Shown: positions 51,839 to 60,990, counted from the stretch's first letter. The stretch is DNA of 64,000 nucleotides from Paenibacillus radicis (ex Gao et al. 2016) (GCF_014641555.1 NZ_BMHY01000003.1:263322-327321), one strand, 5' to 3'. The notes: generated by a model not told the origin, from the sequence alone. Program-made: numbers and translations.

Positions 51839-52750
51839 TTGTTACGTGAACTAAACAAACACAAAGTGCTTTATCTGATGGCCATTCCTGCCATGCTCCT
51901 TCTTTTATTATTCAACTATTTTCCGATGGCTGGCATCATCATCGCTTTCAAGGACTTTAACTTGAGCAACGGCATATTTGCCAGTCCGTGGATGCATCCC
52001 ATTTATGAGAACTTCCGGTTTTTCTTCACTTCGGATAACTGGTTAAGCGTCACACGCAATACGATTCTATTGAACCTGATGTTCATCTTCGTCGGTACAG
52101 TCGTGAACGTCGGTATCGCGATTTTGTTCAACGAAATTCGATCGACTTGGTTTAAACGGACCGCACAATCACTCACGCTGCTGCCTTATTTCATCTCTTG
52201 GATTGTCGTCGGCGTGTTCGCTTACAACTTCTTAAGCTACGAGCACGGCATGCTGAGCGAGCTGCTTGTCAAGTTCGGCTTTGACAAGGTTGACTGGTAT
52301 TCCAATCCGAACGCATGGCCGTTTCTCATTCTGATTATTTTCATCTGGAAGGGTGTCGGCTACAACAGCATCATTTATCTCGCGACCCTGACTGGCATCG
52401 ACCATACGCTGTATGAATCCGCCCGCATCGACGGGGCTACGAAGATGCAGCAGATTTGGTATATCACGATTCCATTGCTTCGGCCAACCATCATTGTCTT
52501 GACGCTGCTTGCGATTGGTCACATTATGAACTCGGACTTCGGCATGTTCTACTCGCTCGTTGGCGACAGCGCACAGCTGTATTCAACCGTAGACGTTATC
52601 GACACCTTCGTATTCCGCAGCTTGAAGGGCTCTGGAGACATGGGCATGGCGGCCGCTGCCAGCTTCTATCAGTCTGTACTGGCATTCGTGCTTGTCTACG
52701 TCAGCAACCGTGTTGCCCGCAAGTACGAAAGCGACTCCACCCTATTCTAA
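51839..52750 (+). CDS. lplB: Carbohydrate ABC transporter permease, LplB type
   Basis: This 303-residue permease starts at TTG 51839 after GGAGAGTGAGG. N-terminal YLMAIPAMLLLLLFNYFPMAGIIIAFKDFNLSNGIFASPWM is diagnostic of the LplB/YtcP class common in Paenibacillus. The docking loop is LYESARIDGATKMQQIWYITIPLLRPTII. It pairs with the permease 31 nt downstream. The cluster lacks an ATPase, as is usual for the class. The substrate is an oligosaccharide of unknown type. The 230 nt upstream hold no clear promoter motif. Confidence 0.88.
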   Translation: MLRELNKHKVLYLMAIPAMLLLLLFNYFPMAGIIIAFKDFNLSNGIFASPWMHPIYENFRFFFTSDNWLSVTRNTILLNLMFIFVGTVVNVGIAILFNEIRSTWFKRTAQSLTLLPYFISWIVVGVFAYNFLSYEHGMLSELLVKFGFDKVDWYSNPNAWPFLILIIFIWKGVGYNSIIYLATLTGIDHTLYESARIDGATKMQQIWYITIPLLRPTIIVLTLLAIGHIMNSDFGMFYSLVGDSAQLYSTVDVIDTFVFRSLKGSGDMGMAAAASFYQSVLAFVLVYVSNRVARKYESDSTLF

Positions 52751-52781
52751 AAGAGAAACTTGCCCTTATGGAGGTGCTACT

Positions 52782-53666
52782 ATGAACACCCGTCGTTCAA
52801 CTGTTCCAACGGGAGAAATCATTTTATATGCATTCATGACGATTGTTTCGTTGTTGTGCATCATTCCGTTCGTCATCATTTTATCGAGCTCAATGACACG
52901 AGAAACGGACATTCTGATGCACGGCTACAACATTTTTCCGAAAAATTTCGACTTTACCGCCTATCGGTTCCTGTTCCAGCGTATGGACGTAGTACTGACC
53001 GGCTACAAGGTTACCAGTCTCGTCACCATCATCGGCACAGTTGCCAGCTTAATTATCAGCGCCATGATCGCCTATCCGATCTCGCTGCGCCGGCTGAAAT
53101 ATCGCCGTTTTATTTCCGGCTATGTGCTGATGACGCTCTTGTTCAACGGCGGTATGGTGCCTTGGTACATTATTAACGTCAAATATTTGCATCTCCATAA
53201 CAACTTGTGGGCGCTCATTCTTCCATCCTTGGTGAATGGCTTCAACATATTCCTTATGCGCAACTACTTTTCATCGATACCTGAGGAAATGCATGAATCG
53301 GCTAAAATCGACGGAGCCAGCGAAGTGCGTACGCTTTTGTCCATTATTGTGCCGCTGTCCGTTCCTGTATTCGCGTCAGTCGGTCTATTCATTGGTCTTG
53401 CCTACTGGAACGATTGGTGGCTCGGACTGATGCTGATCGACAAAACCGAGCTGCAACCGCTGCAATTAATGCTGCGGACGATCGTATCCAATGTCGATTA
53501 CCTCGCGAATTCCAGCGTGCTGTCGACAGGTACCGATCAGATGGTTCCTCGTGAGAGCGTTAAGATGGCGGCTACCATCGTTACGATCGGGCCGATCATT
53601 TTCCTCTATCCGTTCCTGCAGCGTTACTTTGTCAAAGGTCTTATGATGGGCGCGGTCAAAGGTTAA
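52782..53666 (+). CDS. Carbohydrate ABC transporter permease, YtcP/LplC type
   Basis: This 294-residue permease starts at ATG 52782 with GGAGG 9 nt upstream; the frame is open upstream only inside the previous gene. It shows GEIILYAFMTIVSLLCIIPFVIILSSSMTRE, LMTLLFNGGMVPWYIINVKYLHLHNNLWALILPSLVNGFNIFLMRNYFSSIPEEMHESAKIDGASE, and the end YPFLQRYFVKGLMMGAVKG. It forms the heterodimeric channel with the LplB-type protein. Confidence 0.9.
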   Translation: MNTRRSTVPTGEIILYAFMTIVSLLCIIPFVIILSSSMTRETDILMHGYNIFPKNFDFTAYRFLFQRMDVVLTGYKVTSLVTIIGTVASLIISAMIAYPISLRRLKYRRFISGYVLMTLLFNGGMVPWYIINVKYLHLHNNLWALILPSLVNGFNIFLMRNYFSSIPEEMHESAKIDGASEVRTLLSIIVPLSVPVFASVGLFIGLAYWNDWWLGLMLIDKTELQPLQLMLRTIVSNVDYLANSSVLSTGTDQMVPRESVKMAATIVTIGPIIFLYPFLQRYFVKGLMMGAVKG

Positions 53667-53680
53667 TCGGACGCCCCGCC

Positions 53681-53723
53681 GGATGGGCATTATCGGACAT
53701 TTGCTCTGATGTGATGCCCATCC
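53681..53723 (+). other. Intercistronic hairpin between permease and binding-protein genes
   Basis: GGATGGGCAT (53681-53690) pairs with ATGCCCATCC (53714-53723). No T tail follows, so it may protect the downstream binding-protein mRNA or adjust expression. Confidence 0.5.
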
Positions 53724-53792
53724 CCAACTTTCGGCTTGATCGGCAGCAGCCGTGAAGCACATAATAAATAAGAATGAACAGGGGGATTTCAC

Positions 53793-55364
53793 ATGAAGAT
53801 CAACACGAAACGCATCGCAGCCGGCTTACTTGCTATCGTCATCGCTGTATCACTGGCCGCTTGCGGCAGCAGCAACAACGAATCCGGCACCAAAGGAACA
53901 AGTAACAAAAATGAAAGCGCTTCGAAAGACGGACAATTGAAGCCTGTAACACTCCGCTTCTACTTCCCAGGCGATAAGCCGCAAGCTACAGACGAAGTAT
54001 GGCAGTACGTATCCGAATTGACGAAAGACACGCTGAACGCCAAATTCGAAATCAACTATGTCAACTGGAATGACTTCAAGAACAAAATGAAGCTGCTCCA
54101 ATCATCCGGTGACAACTATGATCTGAACTTTGACGGCAACTGGCTCGACTTCCCGAATGCGATGAACCGCGGCGGCTACCTGGACATCACCGACCTGCTT
54201 CCGGAATATGCGCCAACGTTGTACAAACAATACACGGACAACAACCTGCTTGATCCAATTAAAGTCAATGACCGCGTCTATGCGGCTCCATGGACAATTA
54301 AGAAAACTAGCAAGCCGATCGTATGGTACCGTGGTGATCTGGCAGCCAAAGGCGGTTATGCGAAAGATAAAGTTGAAACCGTAGAAGACCTGGACGCTAT
54401 GCTTCATGCGATGAAAAAGGCAGATCCTGCGATTCTTCCGATTTCGTTCCGTCCAGACAACTGGTTCGGCGATATCAGCCGTGTTTTCCAAGAGAAATAT
54501 GGCTATGAGGATCTGAACTTCCACGGACTTGTTGTTAAAATCGATGATCCAAAACATACCGTAATTCCTTGGGAGCAAACAGAAGCATTCAAAGAATACG
54601 TTACGTACATGAAAAAATGGAACGAAAACGGCATCATTCCAAAAAACCTGCTGGCTACAAAAGGAACCGAAGGCGATTTCGGCGCGGGTACGATGGGCGC
54701 GGCTATCAACCAAATCGACGGCGGTATTCTCGAAAATCCGAACACGTTCAAACCGCAGATTGCAGAGAAAGGCGCGGTCAAAGTATGGTCCGAGTTCTAT
54801 CCGGACAGCAAATGGGTTCTTGAATCGCCTCTCGGTAACGCAGTCGCAATCAACAAAAATGCTTCGAATCCAGAAAGAGCGATCATGTTCCTCGAGCAGC
54901 TGACAACGAACGAGAAACTGTATGATGCTGTTATGTATGGTATTATTGACAAAACGTACAAAGTTGACGGACGCAAAGTATCCTACATGGACGGCCAAGG
55001 CAATGGTCAGCCAACGAACTATCTCGACTGGGCGGGTCAATGGGGTTTCTGGCGCACAGAGTTCCAGAAGGAAGACTCCTCCCGCACAGCTAACTACTAC
55101 AAGCAGTACGATGCATTCATCAACCGTCCGAACAACATCGTCTCGACGATTAACTACTTCGTTCCGGACCAAGCGAGCATCAAGACGGAGAGCGCGAAGC
55201 GTGAGCAAATATTGAGCGAGCTTGGCCTGCTCTTGATGACAGGCATCAACATTAAAGACGTCGACAAAGATGTCCTTAACTTCATTACGAAAGAGAAAGA
55301 TGCGGGCACAGACAAAATCGTGACCGAGGTCCAAAAACAGTTGGACGCTTACTTGGCGAAGTAA
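53793..55364 (+). CDS. Carbohydrate-binding lipoprotein, LplA type
   Basis: This 523-residue lipoprotein has a signal ending VSLAAC and a Ser/Gly/Lys-rich tether. The mature part has TLRFYFPGDKPQATDEVWQYVSELTKDTLNAKFEINYVNWNDFKNKMKLLQSSGDNYDLNFDG, typical of the large LplA-class binding proteins, and AINQIDGGILENP in the middle. It is the last gene of the transporter unit, with a terminator after it. The regulator gene follows. Confidence 0.88.
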   Translation: MKINTKRIAAGLLAIVIAVSLAACGSSNNESGTKGTSNKNESASKDGQLKPVTLRFYFPGDKPQATDEVWQYVSELTKDTLNAKFEINYVNWNDFKNKMKLLQSSGDNYDLNFDGNWLDFPNAMNRGGYLDITDLLPEYAPTLYKQYTDNNLLDPIKVNDRVYAAPWTIKKTSKPIVWYRGDLAAKGGYAKDKVETVEDLDAMLHAMKKADPAILPISFRPDNWFGDISRVFQEKYGYEDLNFHGLVVKIDDPKHTVIPWEQTEAFKEYVTYMKKWNENGIIPKNLLATKGTEGDFGAGTMGAAINQIDGGILENPNTFKPQIAEKGAVKVWSEFYPDSKWVLESPLGNAVAINKNASNPERAIMFLEQLTTNEKLYDAVMYGIIDKTYKVDGRKVSYMDGQGNGQPTNYLDWAGQWGFWRTEFQKEDSSRTANYYKQYDAFINRPNNIVSTINYFVPDQASIKTESAKREQILSELGLLLMTGINIKDVDKDVLNFITKEKDAGTDKIVTEVQKQLDAYLAK

Positions 55365-55404
55365 TCCGAACTGAATCGCTCCAAGCGTTCACGAAAACTT
55401 GCAG

Positions 55405-55449
55405 CGATCGCGAATGGCAGCTTTTTACTAGCCATTCGCGATCGTTTTT
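55405..55449 (+). terminator. Terminator of the LplA-type gene
   Basis: A 14-bp stem (CGATCGCGAATGGC, 55405-55418, with 55431-55444) and 12-nt loop is followed by TTTTTG. Confidence 0.9.
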
Positions 55450-55508
55450 GTCTATACTAGTAAACGTGAATTGACAGCGCTTATATTGCTAGGGAGGGAG
55501 GCAAATCG

Positions 55509-57818
55509 ATGTTTCAATGGCTCAGACTCAAGAATAATTCCTTATTCGTTCGTACTCTCTTATCTTTCACGATTCTGGTCATGATCGTCATCGTGACCAT
55601 TACATTAATCTTTTCCAACTTATATTCCACGACGCTGTACAACCAGATCTCCCGCGAGCAGGTGAAGGGTCTGGAAATGTTGAGCGAAAATATCGACAAT
55701 CTGTTTAAAGAGATGGACCAGATCTACTTGAATCTTGAGATCAACATAGACATCGAGCTCTTCTTGTCTTCCCGATCCCATGACGCTTTAGGAACCAACA
55801 AAGCCCGGCTTCAAATATCCAACATCCGTCAGATCAATCCCTACATCCAGTCCATCTTCGTCTACAACTCCGTCCTTGACGAGTTTATCGTCGAAGGCGA
55901 GCCAGGCTTTGATGTGGACAGCTACTTGAAACGAGATGCTTCATTCCAGAAAAGCGTGAACGACTCGCGTACCATTTATTTGACCCGTTTGAAAGAATCG
56001 GAAGTGACCCCGTCCTTCCTTACTGATAAAAAAGCAAAATACATCATTAGCATGGAATATACGAACCGCAGCGTAAACGGTGAGCAGCAGACCGTTATCA
56101 TTAATTTGAACGATGACCTGCTCGTCCGCGATTACTTGTCCAAGACAGGCGATCTTCTGATGCTCGTCGATGTGGACGGCAATACGATCGCGCACAGCAA
56201 TATTGATGAGATTGGGCAAAACATCAAGGATACCCCTTCGTTCCAAGCTGCGAGGAATTCAATTGCGGAGTCGGGCGATGTCATCAATAAACAGGGAAAT
56301 GACCGCACGTTGACTACGTTCGTCATTAACCGGACGACCGGCTGGTACGTTCTCGGGTCTACGCCCTATCAAAGCCTGATACAGCCGATTCAAGACAAAC
56401 GGAATGAACTGCTTGGCGTATGTCTTTCTATTTTGTTGTTATGCCTGGCGCTGATTTTCCTTATTTCGAAAAAGCTATACAATCCCGTACAACGACTTAC
56501 GGAGTTATTCAAAGGCTCACAGTTCAATGTCGGCAGCACTGCCTCGAGCGACATTTCTTTAATTAGTCAGGTTTACACGGAAACGCTGCAGCATATGCAA
56601 TCGCTTGAGAACAAAAATCGCGACAGCCAGCAGCTCATGAAGAACAACTTCCTCCGGCGGAAGCTGACAACGGATGAATCCGAGGGCGTGACTAGCCAAA
56701 GTACAGACGACTTTAAGCTGCGCATTGATTTCGACCGGCTGCTGCTCTGCTCCATTAAGATTGACGGATATTCGCAGTTGGATGGGCAAAGCGCAATGGT
56801 GCTCGAATCCGTTCTGCTCCAGAGCGTGACAGAGCTGTTGAACGATGAGTTCCGATACGAAGCGCTGCAAATGCCCAAGGGTGAAATCGTACTGCTCATC
56901 AATGAATCAGAGAGCGTCGAGGACGGCTTCCCTCATTTGCTAGCCAAGCTGGCTAGCGTCAAAGATTCAATTGCAGTAACGTTGGACATCACCGTTACAA
57001 TTGGCATCAGCAGCCCGATCGACGCTTGGGGCGATTGCCCGAACGCTTACCTTCAAGCTCAGGAGATGACGAAGCAACGGTTCGTACTGGGGTTAAACCG
57101 AATTATCTATCCGCAATACGTGGAGGAGATGCTCGCGCATAGCTTCGACCTCCCTACCGAGATTGAACAAAGCCTGACGGCCGCGATCAAGCGCAACGAC
57201 CGGGAACGGTTCGTGGAAGGCTTGGAAAATATGGCTGCTCTGCTGCGGGGATACGTCCATGCAGATGCGATGCAGGCGCTGTTTCACGTGCTGCTCGTCT
57301 GCATTACGCAGATGAATCAGATGCTCAATGACGAGAATAAGAAGCTGGGGATGCGGTTCGGTGAGCTGAACCTCATCTTCACGGAGATGGAGACGCTGGG
57401 CCAAGCGAAGCACTGGCTGCTGACTCAGTTCGATGAGTACCGGAAAAGCCTCGAGAACATTCAGCATCTCAAGGAAAATAAATTTTACCGTAAAATTGAA
57501 GAAACAATTCAATACATCCAGAACAACTATTCCGACAGCAACCTGAGTGTTGAGATGCTCGCCGAAGTCGCGGGCTATACGCCCAACTACTTCTCCAAGC
57601 TATTCAAGGAGATGACCGGCATCAATTCCGGCGAGTACATCCGCAAAGTCCGTATCGGCAAGGCGAAGGAACTGCTGAAGAACGACGAGCATAAAGTAAG
57701 CGACGTAGCGGAAATATGCGGCTACGTCAACAGCAGCCACTTTTACTCCGCATTTAAAAAGGTCGTCGGGATGACGCCTTCGGCGTATCGGGAGTTTGCG
57801 CTGGCGGAGAAGGAATAG
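55509..57818 (+). CDS. Membrane-anchored AraC-family sensor-regulator
   Basis: This 769-residue protein has a transmembrane helix at about 15-37 (LLSFTILVMIVIVTITLIFSNLY), then an extracellular Cache-like sensor to about residue 295, and a second helix (LGVCLSILLLCLALIFLISKK). A HAMP-like stretch and a degenerate cyclase-like region follow. The C-terminal AraC domain (about 660-765) has NLSVEMLAEVAGYTPNYFSKLFKEMTGINSGEYIRKVRIGKAKELL and VSDVAEICGYVNSSHFYSAFKKVVGMTPSAYRE. It probably senses the sugar outside and controls the adjacent LplB/YtcP/LplA genes. A 150-nt piece of it is duplicated at 60672. Confidence 0.88.
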   Translation: MFQWLRLKNNSLFVRTLLSFTILVMIVIVTITLIFSNLYSTTLYNQISREQVKGLEMLSENIDNLFKEMDQIYLNLEINIDIELFLSSRSHDALGTNKARLQISNIRQINPYIQSIFVYNSVLDEFIVEGEPGFDVDSYLKRDASFQKSVNDSRTIYLTRLKESEVTPSFLTDKKAKYIISMEYTNRSVNGEQQTVIINLNDDLLVRDYLSKTGDLLMLVDVDGNTIAHSNIDEIGQNIKDTPSFQAARNSIAESGDVINKQGNDRTLTTFVINRTTGWYVLGSTPYQSLIQPIQDKRNELLGVCLSILLLCLALIFLISKKLYNPVQRLTELFKGSQFNVGSTASSDISLISQVYTETLQHMQSLENKNRDSQQLMKNNFLRRKLTTDESEGVTSQSTDDFKLRIDFDRLLLCSIKIDGYSQLDGQSAMVLESVLLQSVTELLNDEFRYEALQMPKGEIVLLINESESVEDGFPHLLAKLASVKDSIAVTLDITVTIGISSPIDAWGDCPNAYLQAQEMTKQRFVLGLNRIIYPQYVEEMLAHSFDLPTEIEQSLTAAIKRNDRERFVEGLENMAALLRGYVHADAMQALFHVLLVCITQMNQMLNDENKKLGMRFGELNLIFTEMETLGQAKHWLLTQFDEYRKSLENIQHLKENKFYRKIEETIQYIQNNYSDSNLSVEMLAEVAGYTPNYFSKLFKEMTGINSGEYIRKVRIGKAKELLKNDEHKVSDVAEICGYVNSSHFYSAFKKVVGMTPSAYREFALAEKE

Positions 57819-57827
57819 GGAATGTGA

Positions 57828-57866
57828 AAAGGCTGGAAGCTCTCTTGAGAAGAGCTTCCAGCCTTT
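57828..57866. terminator. Terminator between convergent genes
   Basis: A 16-bp stem AAAGGCTGGAAGCTCT and complement lies between the stops at 57818 (+) and 57873 (-). Confidence 0.88.
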
Positions 57867-57872
57867 ATCGTG

Positions 57873-58547
57873 TTATTTATAATGCGAAGTTGTTAGCGGA
57901 ACAAATACGGTGCCCCCGCTAGAAATACTGCCTTCAACAAACAATTCTTCAACTCCGCCAACGTTAACCTCAATCGTTGTCAAGCCATCCTCTGCTTTAA
58001 TAAGCTCAACTTCTTTTAAGATAATATCTTTTTTAGTATCTTTAACGGTAATATTCTTAAGGTCGGAGCCGATAGCGGCAATTTGCAGTTGAAGTGTTTG
58101 ATACTGTTTATTAGGATGCAGCATAAAGTTCACGCTGCGGTCTCCAGTACCATTATTGAAATAGGCCTCTTTGTAATCCTTGCCCTTATAGGAAGTGAAA
58201 GCCGGGTCTTTCGTGTAATACATATCATCGAAGCCAACAGACAAAGCCGTGCCTTCGACCTTCTCTCCAAAAATAATCGTTTGTGTGGCTTGGTCATAAT
58301 CGACGGCTACACCTAGTGCATCCGCTATCGCCCTGGCTGGAACGTAGTTGCTATTTTTGTACTCGATAGGTACGATTGCACTTCCTTTAGCATCCTTTAG
58401 CTGCACGAGCGTCCCATTTACTTTAACTTTAACACCGGGATTCAAGTAGGCTTTAATTTCTTGCAGCTTTGTCGCCGCATATGCTCCAGTGCTCATACTT
58501 GCCAAAATCGTTACTCCTAAAATTGCGGCCATCGTTTTTTTCTTCAA
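57873..58547 (-). CDS. Secreted stalk-domain (copper amine oxidase N-like) protein
   Basis: This 224-residue exported protein starts at TTG 58547 with GGGAGAG 8 nt upstream. A signal peptide (MAAILGVTILASMSTGAYAA) is present. Residues 30-95 form one copper-amine-oxidase-N/stalk domain: VKVNGTLVQLKDAKGSAIVPIEYKNSNYVPARAIADALGVAVDYDQATQTIIFG. The C-terminal half is a beta-rich domain (RSVNFMLHPNKQYQTLQLQIAAIG, EDGLTTIEVNVGGVEELFVEG) resembling NPCBM-like sugar-binding parts. It probably binds the cell envelope. No enzyme motif is visible. Confidence 0.78.
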   Translation of the reverse strand: MKKKTMAAILGVTILASMSTGAYAATKLQEIKAYLNPGVKVKVNGTLVQLKDAKGSAIVPIEYKNSNYVPARAIADALGVAVDYDQATQTIIFGEKVEGTALSVGFDDMYYTKDPAFTSYKGKDYKEAYFNNGTGDRSVNFMLHPNKQYQTLQLQIAAIGSDLKNITVKDTKKDIILKEVELIKAEDGLTTIEVNVGGVEELFVEGSISSGGTVFVPLTTSHYK

Positions 58548-58673
58548 ACTTCATCTCTCCCTAATATATGAAAATAGATGAAAATATATGAATACTATAC
58601 TTTGGAAATAATGAATATACAAGTTAGAAAAGCACTAATTACAACGAAAGGGCGACCCCAAGATCGAAGCTAC

Positions 58674-58985
58674 TTAACTATAATCTTCAATGACCAATAT
58701 TTTGTCTTCTTGAATTTCAAATACAGACTTCCCCTGAAGCTGAAGCTTTTCTCCTTTTTTCAATCCATTGGGTAAATCTGCCGACAATATGGCCTCATAA
58801 TCAATTTGCACCTCGGCTTTGCCAGCAATAGCGCTATAATGAGTGATCGTTTGGCGCCGGCTAGAGAAAATCCCTGCAGACTTTTCCGCCAATCCCTCAA
58901 ATTCCAGTATCCCTCTGGTCTCCGTGTCCATTTCGCCATTGGAATAATTTCTGAACAGGACTCTCTCATGCAAGAGCCTAAGCAT
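58674..58985 (-). pseudogene. N-terminally truncated SnoaL/NTF2-like protein
   Basis: The 103 residues match the C-terminal four fifths of a small SnoaL-type protein: LLHERVLFRNYSNGEMDTETRGI, EKSAGIFSSRRQTITHYSAIAGKAEVQIDYEAILSADLPNGLKKGEKLQLQGKSVFEIQEDKI. The frame continues upstream for eight codons (NRGIFDIEG) and then hits a stop. So the first helix is missing and no ribosome site is placed for the Met at 58985. It is more likely a remnant than a working gene, though a short product is possible. Confidence 0.55.
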
Positions 58986-59021
58986 ACCTTCAATATCAAA
59001 TATACCTCTATTCTATTTAAC

Positions 59022-59540
59022 TCAGCCTGATTCCTTTATTCGCCGGATGCCTTGCAACACTTGCTCCTTGACACTCTCCCGCAGCGAGTAAATGACCGGT
59101 GCCGAAGGTATGTCGAATTTCAGATGAGAATGGGGAATTTCCGTCAGTATGGTGCCAATTGGGCTGCCTTGCTTGTCATAGATTATGTTCCAAAATATTC
59201 TGGATCTGTTGTCTTCCGTACCCCATTTCTCAAGAGAGTTACGGAAAATCAAGCGCTTGCCGATAACGAAATCATTCTCATTGAGCTTCTCCATCGTGCT
59301 GAAGCCGGCATCCTCCAGCTGCTCGAATACGAACGGCATAAGCTGATCCAAATAAAGTCCATAGGCCGCATCTTCAATTTCAGCAAAAGCAGCCGTCAAT
59401 TGCTCATGCATCGATTCGTACAAAGACCTCCACTCAGACTCGATATAACGGTTCGCCACCTCACTTATTTCTTCAATCGCCATGTCTTCGCGGAAAATCG
59501 TGGACCCTTTCACCATATCCAAAAACCTCCTTCTCTTCAT
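59022..59540 (-). CDS. Uncharacterised helical protein
   Basis: The family is not recognised. This 172-residue protein begins MKRRRFLDMVKG with AAGGAGG just before it. Residues 20-100 are acidic and helical (EISEVANRYIESEWRSLYESMHEQLTAAFAEIEDAAYGLYLDQLMPFVFEQLEDAG). The C-terminal half has strand-like parts (IFWNIIYDKQGSPIGTILTEIPHSHLKFD) and ends in a basic helix. There is no signal or membrane segment. It is divergent from the tandem-MerR gene 132 nt away and may be its target. Confidence 0.5.
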   Translation of the reverse strand: MKRRRFLDMVKGSTIFREDMAIEEISEVANRYIESEWRSLYESMHEQLTAAFAEIEDAAYGLYLDQLMPFVFEQLEDAGFSTMEKLNENDFVIGKRLIFRNSLEKWGTEDNRSRIFWNIIYDKQGSPIGTILTEIPHSHLKFDIPSAPVIYSLRESVKEQVLQGIRRIKESG

Positions 59541-59672
59541 TTCGAATCCATTGTACTACTCGTAAGCAAATTAGAAGGTTATGCACAATAAGAGAAGGAA
59601 TATCAGCTGTTTTCATTGAAAACCTTGTAAGGAAGTTTAATCTTTAAAAATGTGGCGGGGAGAGATGACAAG

Positions 59673-60374
59673 TTGACGATGCGTCCCAAAAAACTGGCGG
59701 AGAGGTTCCGGATCAGCGCCAGTACGATAAGGAATTACGAGGCTAAAGGCCTAATCCCTCCAACTGAACGGTCACCAAATGGATATCGCATTTATACGGA
59801 CTTGCATGCAGCCTATCTGTCGTGTATCCAAGCCATGGCCCAGCCATTCGGAATGGAAGTGACTGCTGAGGTTCTTCGTTGTCTCCATCAAAACAAACCG
59901 CAATATGCAATGTGGATCATCAGGGAAAAGGAAATCGCTTTGTACGAGGAAAAAGAGAAATTAGAGAGGTTAATCGAGGATATTCGAGTTTACTCTATCG
60001 AAAGTAAAGCTTGGTGTGCCGATAAACTCTTCACCATCAAAGAAGCATCCGAATTGACGCAGATTCCCAAATCTGCGATCCGCTACTGGGATCAAGCTGG
60101 ATATGTAAGGGCCGATCGGGATCCTGCCAACCATTATCGTCGATACAGCGGATCTCATTTGCTAAAAATCAGGTTGATTCAAATGCTGCAAAGCACTGTG
60201 TATTCAGAAGAAACGGTGAATTTCAGGCAATCTATCGCTGCGGTAGAACATACTGATCTGCAAGCGCTCGTGAATGTGGCTGAGAATATCAGGGGTTATT
60301 TGGATAAGATCCTCGAATCTCAGATGCGTGGGATATTGAATTTATATGAGTTAATTCAGTTTACAAAAGCTTAG
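59673..60374 (+). CDS. Regulator with two MerR-type DNA-binding domains
   Basis: This protein of about 233 residues probably starts at TTG 59673 with GGGGAGAG 8 nt upstream; ATG 59679 is an alternative. It has one MerR helix-turn-helix at the start (KLAERFRISASTIRNYEAKGLIPPTERSPNGYRIYT). A second, complete one lies near residues 120-158 (FTIKEASELTQIPKSAIRYWDQAGYVRADRDPANHYRRYS). A coiled-coil region (REKEIALYEEKEKLERLIEDI) separates them. Ordinary MerR proteins have one such domain and dimerise. Here a single chain carries two different ones. Confidence 0.8.
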   Translation: MTMRPKKLAERFRISASTIRNYEAKGLIPPTERSPNGYRIYTDLHAAYLSCIQAMAQPFGMEVTAEVLRCLHQNKPQYAMWIIREKEIALYEEKEKLERLIEDIRVYSIESKAWCADKLFTIKEASELTQIPKSAIRYWDQAGYVRADRDPANHYRRYSGSHLLKIRLIQMLQSTVYSEETVNFRQSIAAVEHTDLQALVNVAENIRGYLDKILESQMRGILNLYELIQFTKA

Positions 60375-60474
60375 GATCATTCAACCTCTCTCGGATGGAC
60401 GTAACGACTTCGAACAATGAAATTTTCAGCCTGCGCGGTAGAACGTCTTTTTTGCAAGCTATTGACAGAAAGGT

Positions 60475-60523
60475 CCAAAGAGGGCTGAGACAGATTACTT
60501 GCTCCCAACCTGTCTCAGCCCTC
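60475..60523. repeat. Dispersed 49-nt hairpin repeat, copy B
   Basis: CCAAAG is followed by AGGGCTGAGACAG, a 16-nt loop and CTGTCTCAGCCCTC, a 12-bp or longer perfect stem. It matches copy A at 46995-47043 in length and ends. It lies 100 nt past the tandem-MerR stop and could serve as its terminator on either strand. Confidence 0.6.
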
Positions 60524-60671
60524 CCATCCGTGCCCGACGCGATTTTTCGAGTTCTTACTAGCGACAATGCCGATTCGCTCTCTTCATAAAGAAATATATA
60601 GTCGAACTAATTAAATTTGTCACTACTAAGAGAAGTTATCGAAAAGTATTAATTACTCTGTTCCACTTAGA

Positions 60672-60822
60672 TTACTGCGGGGATACGTTCATGTAGGCAC
60701 GATGCAGGCACTGTTTCATGTGCTGCTTGTCTGCATCACGCAGATGAATCATATACTTATTGATGAGAATAAGCTGGGATGCGATTCGGAGAGCTAAACT
60801 TAATCTTCATGGAGATGGAACT
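60672..60822 (+). pseudogene. Decayed duplicate fragment of the AraC sensor gene
   Basis: The sequence matches 57240-57390 of the AraC sensor-regulator over about 150 nt. The frame reads LLRGYVHVGTMQALFHVLLVCITQMNHILIDENK, where the intact gene has LLRGYVHADAMQALFHVLLVCITQMNQMLNDENKK. It then shifts by a one-base deletion next to a lost codon, and resumes in another frame as MRFGELNLIFMEME. Both flanks are unrelated. This is a relic of a second copy of that gene family. The rest of 60375-60954 shows only the hairpin repeat. Confidence 0.85.
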
Positions 60823-60954
60823 ATCCAACCATATTACTCGTCACCTTATTCTTGAGTCTAATATTTCCGGATTTAAAGTTAAAGTATGCATAAAGTACAA
60901 CATAAAACCAAAGTATGTAGTAAAATATACCTATCAATATCTTCTATTATTTAG

Positions 60955-60960
60955 TATAAT
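60955..60960 (+). promoter_or_regulatory. Possible -10 of the NACHT gene
   Basis: A perfect TATAAT lies 31 nt before the start codon. The -35 position (TATCAA, 60932-60937) is weak, so the promoter may need an activator or simply be weak. AGGAGAG at 60977-60983 is the ribosome site. Confidence 0.4.
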
Positions 60961-60990
60961 TATCACAAAATAATCTAGGAGAGATGTTTA

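Noticed and set aside
54102..55334. Open frame of about 410 codons on the minus strand opposite the LplA-type binding-protein gene
   Set aside because: It is the mirror of a clear lipoprotein gene, with Cys/Val/Arg-rich composition and no ribosome site or family motif.
60361..60567. 68-codon open frame on the minus strand over the hairpin repeat
   Set aside because: It reads through the palindrome and has no ribosome site; only a short stretch looks protein-like, too little to call.
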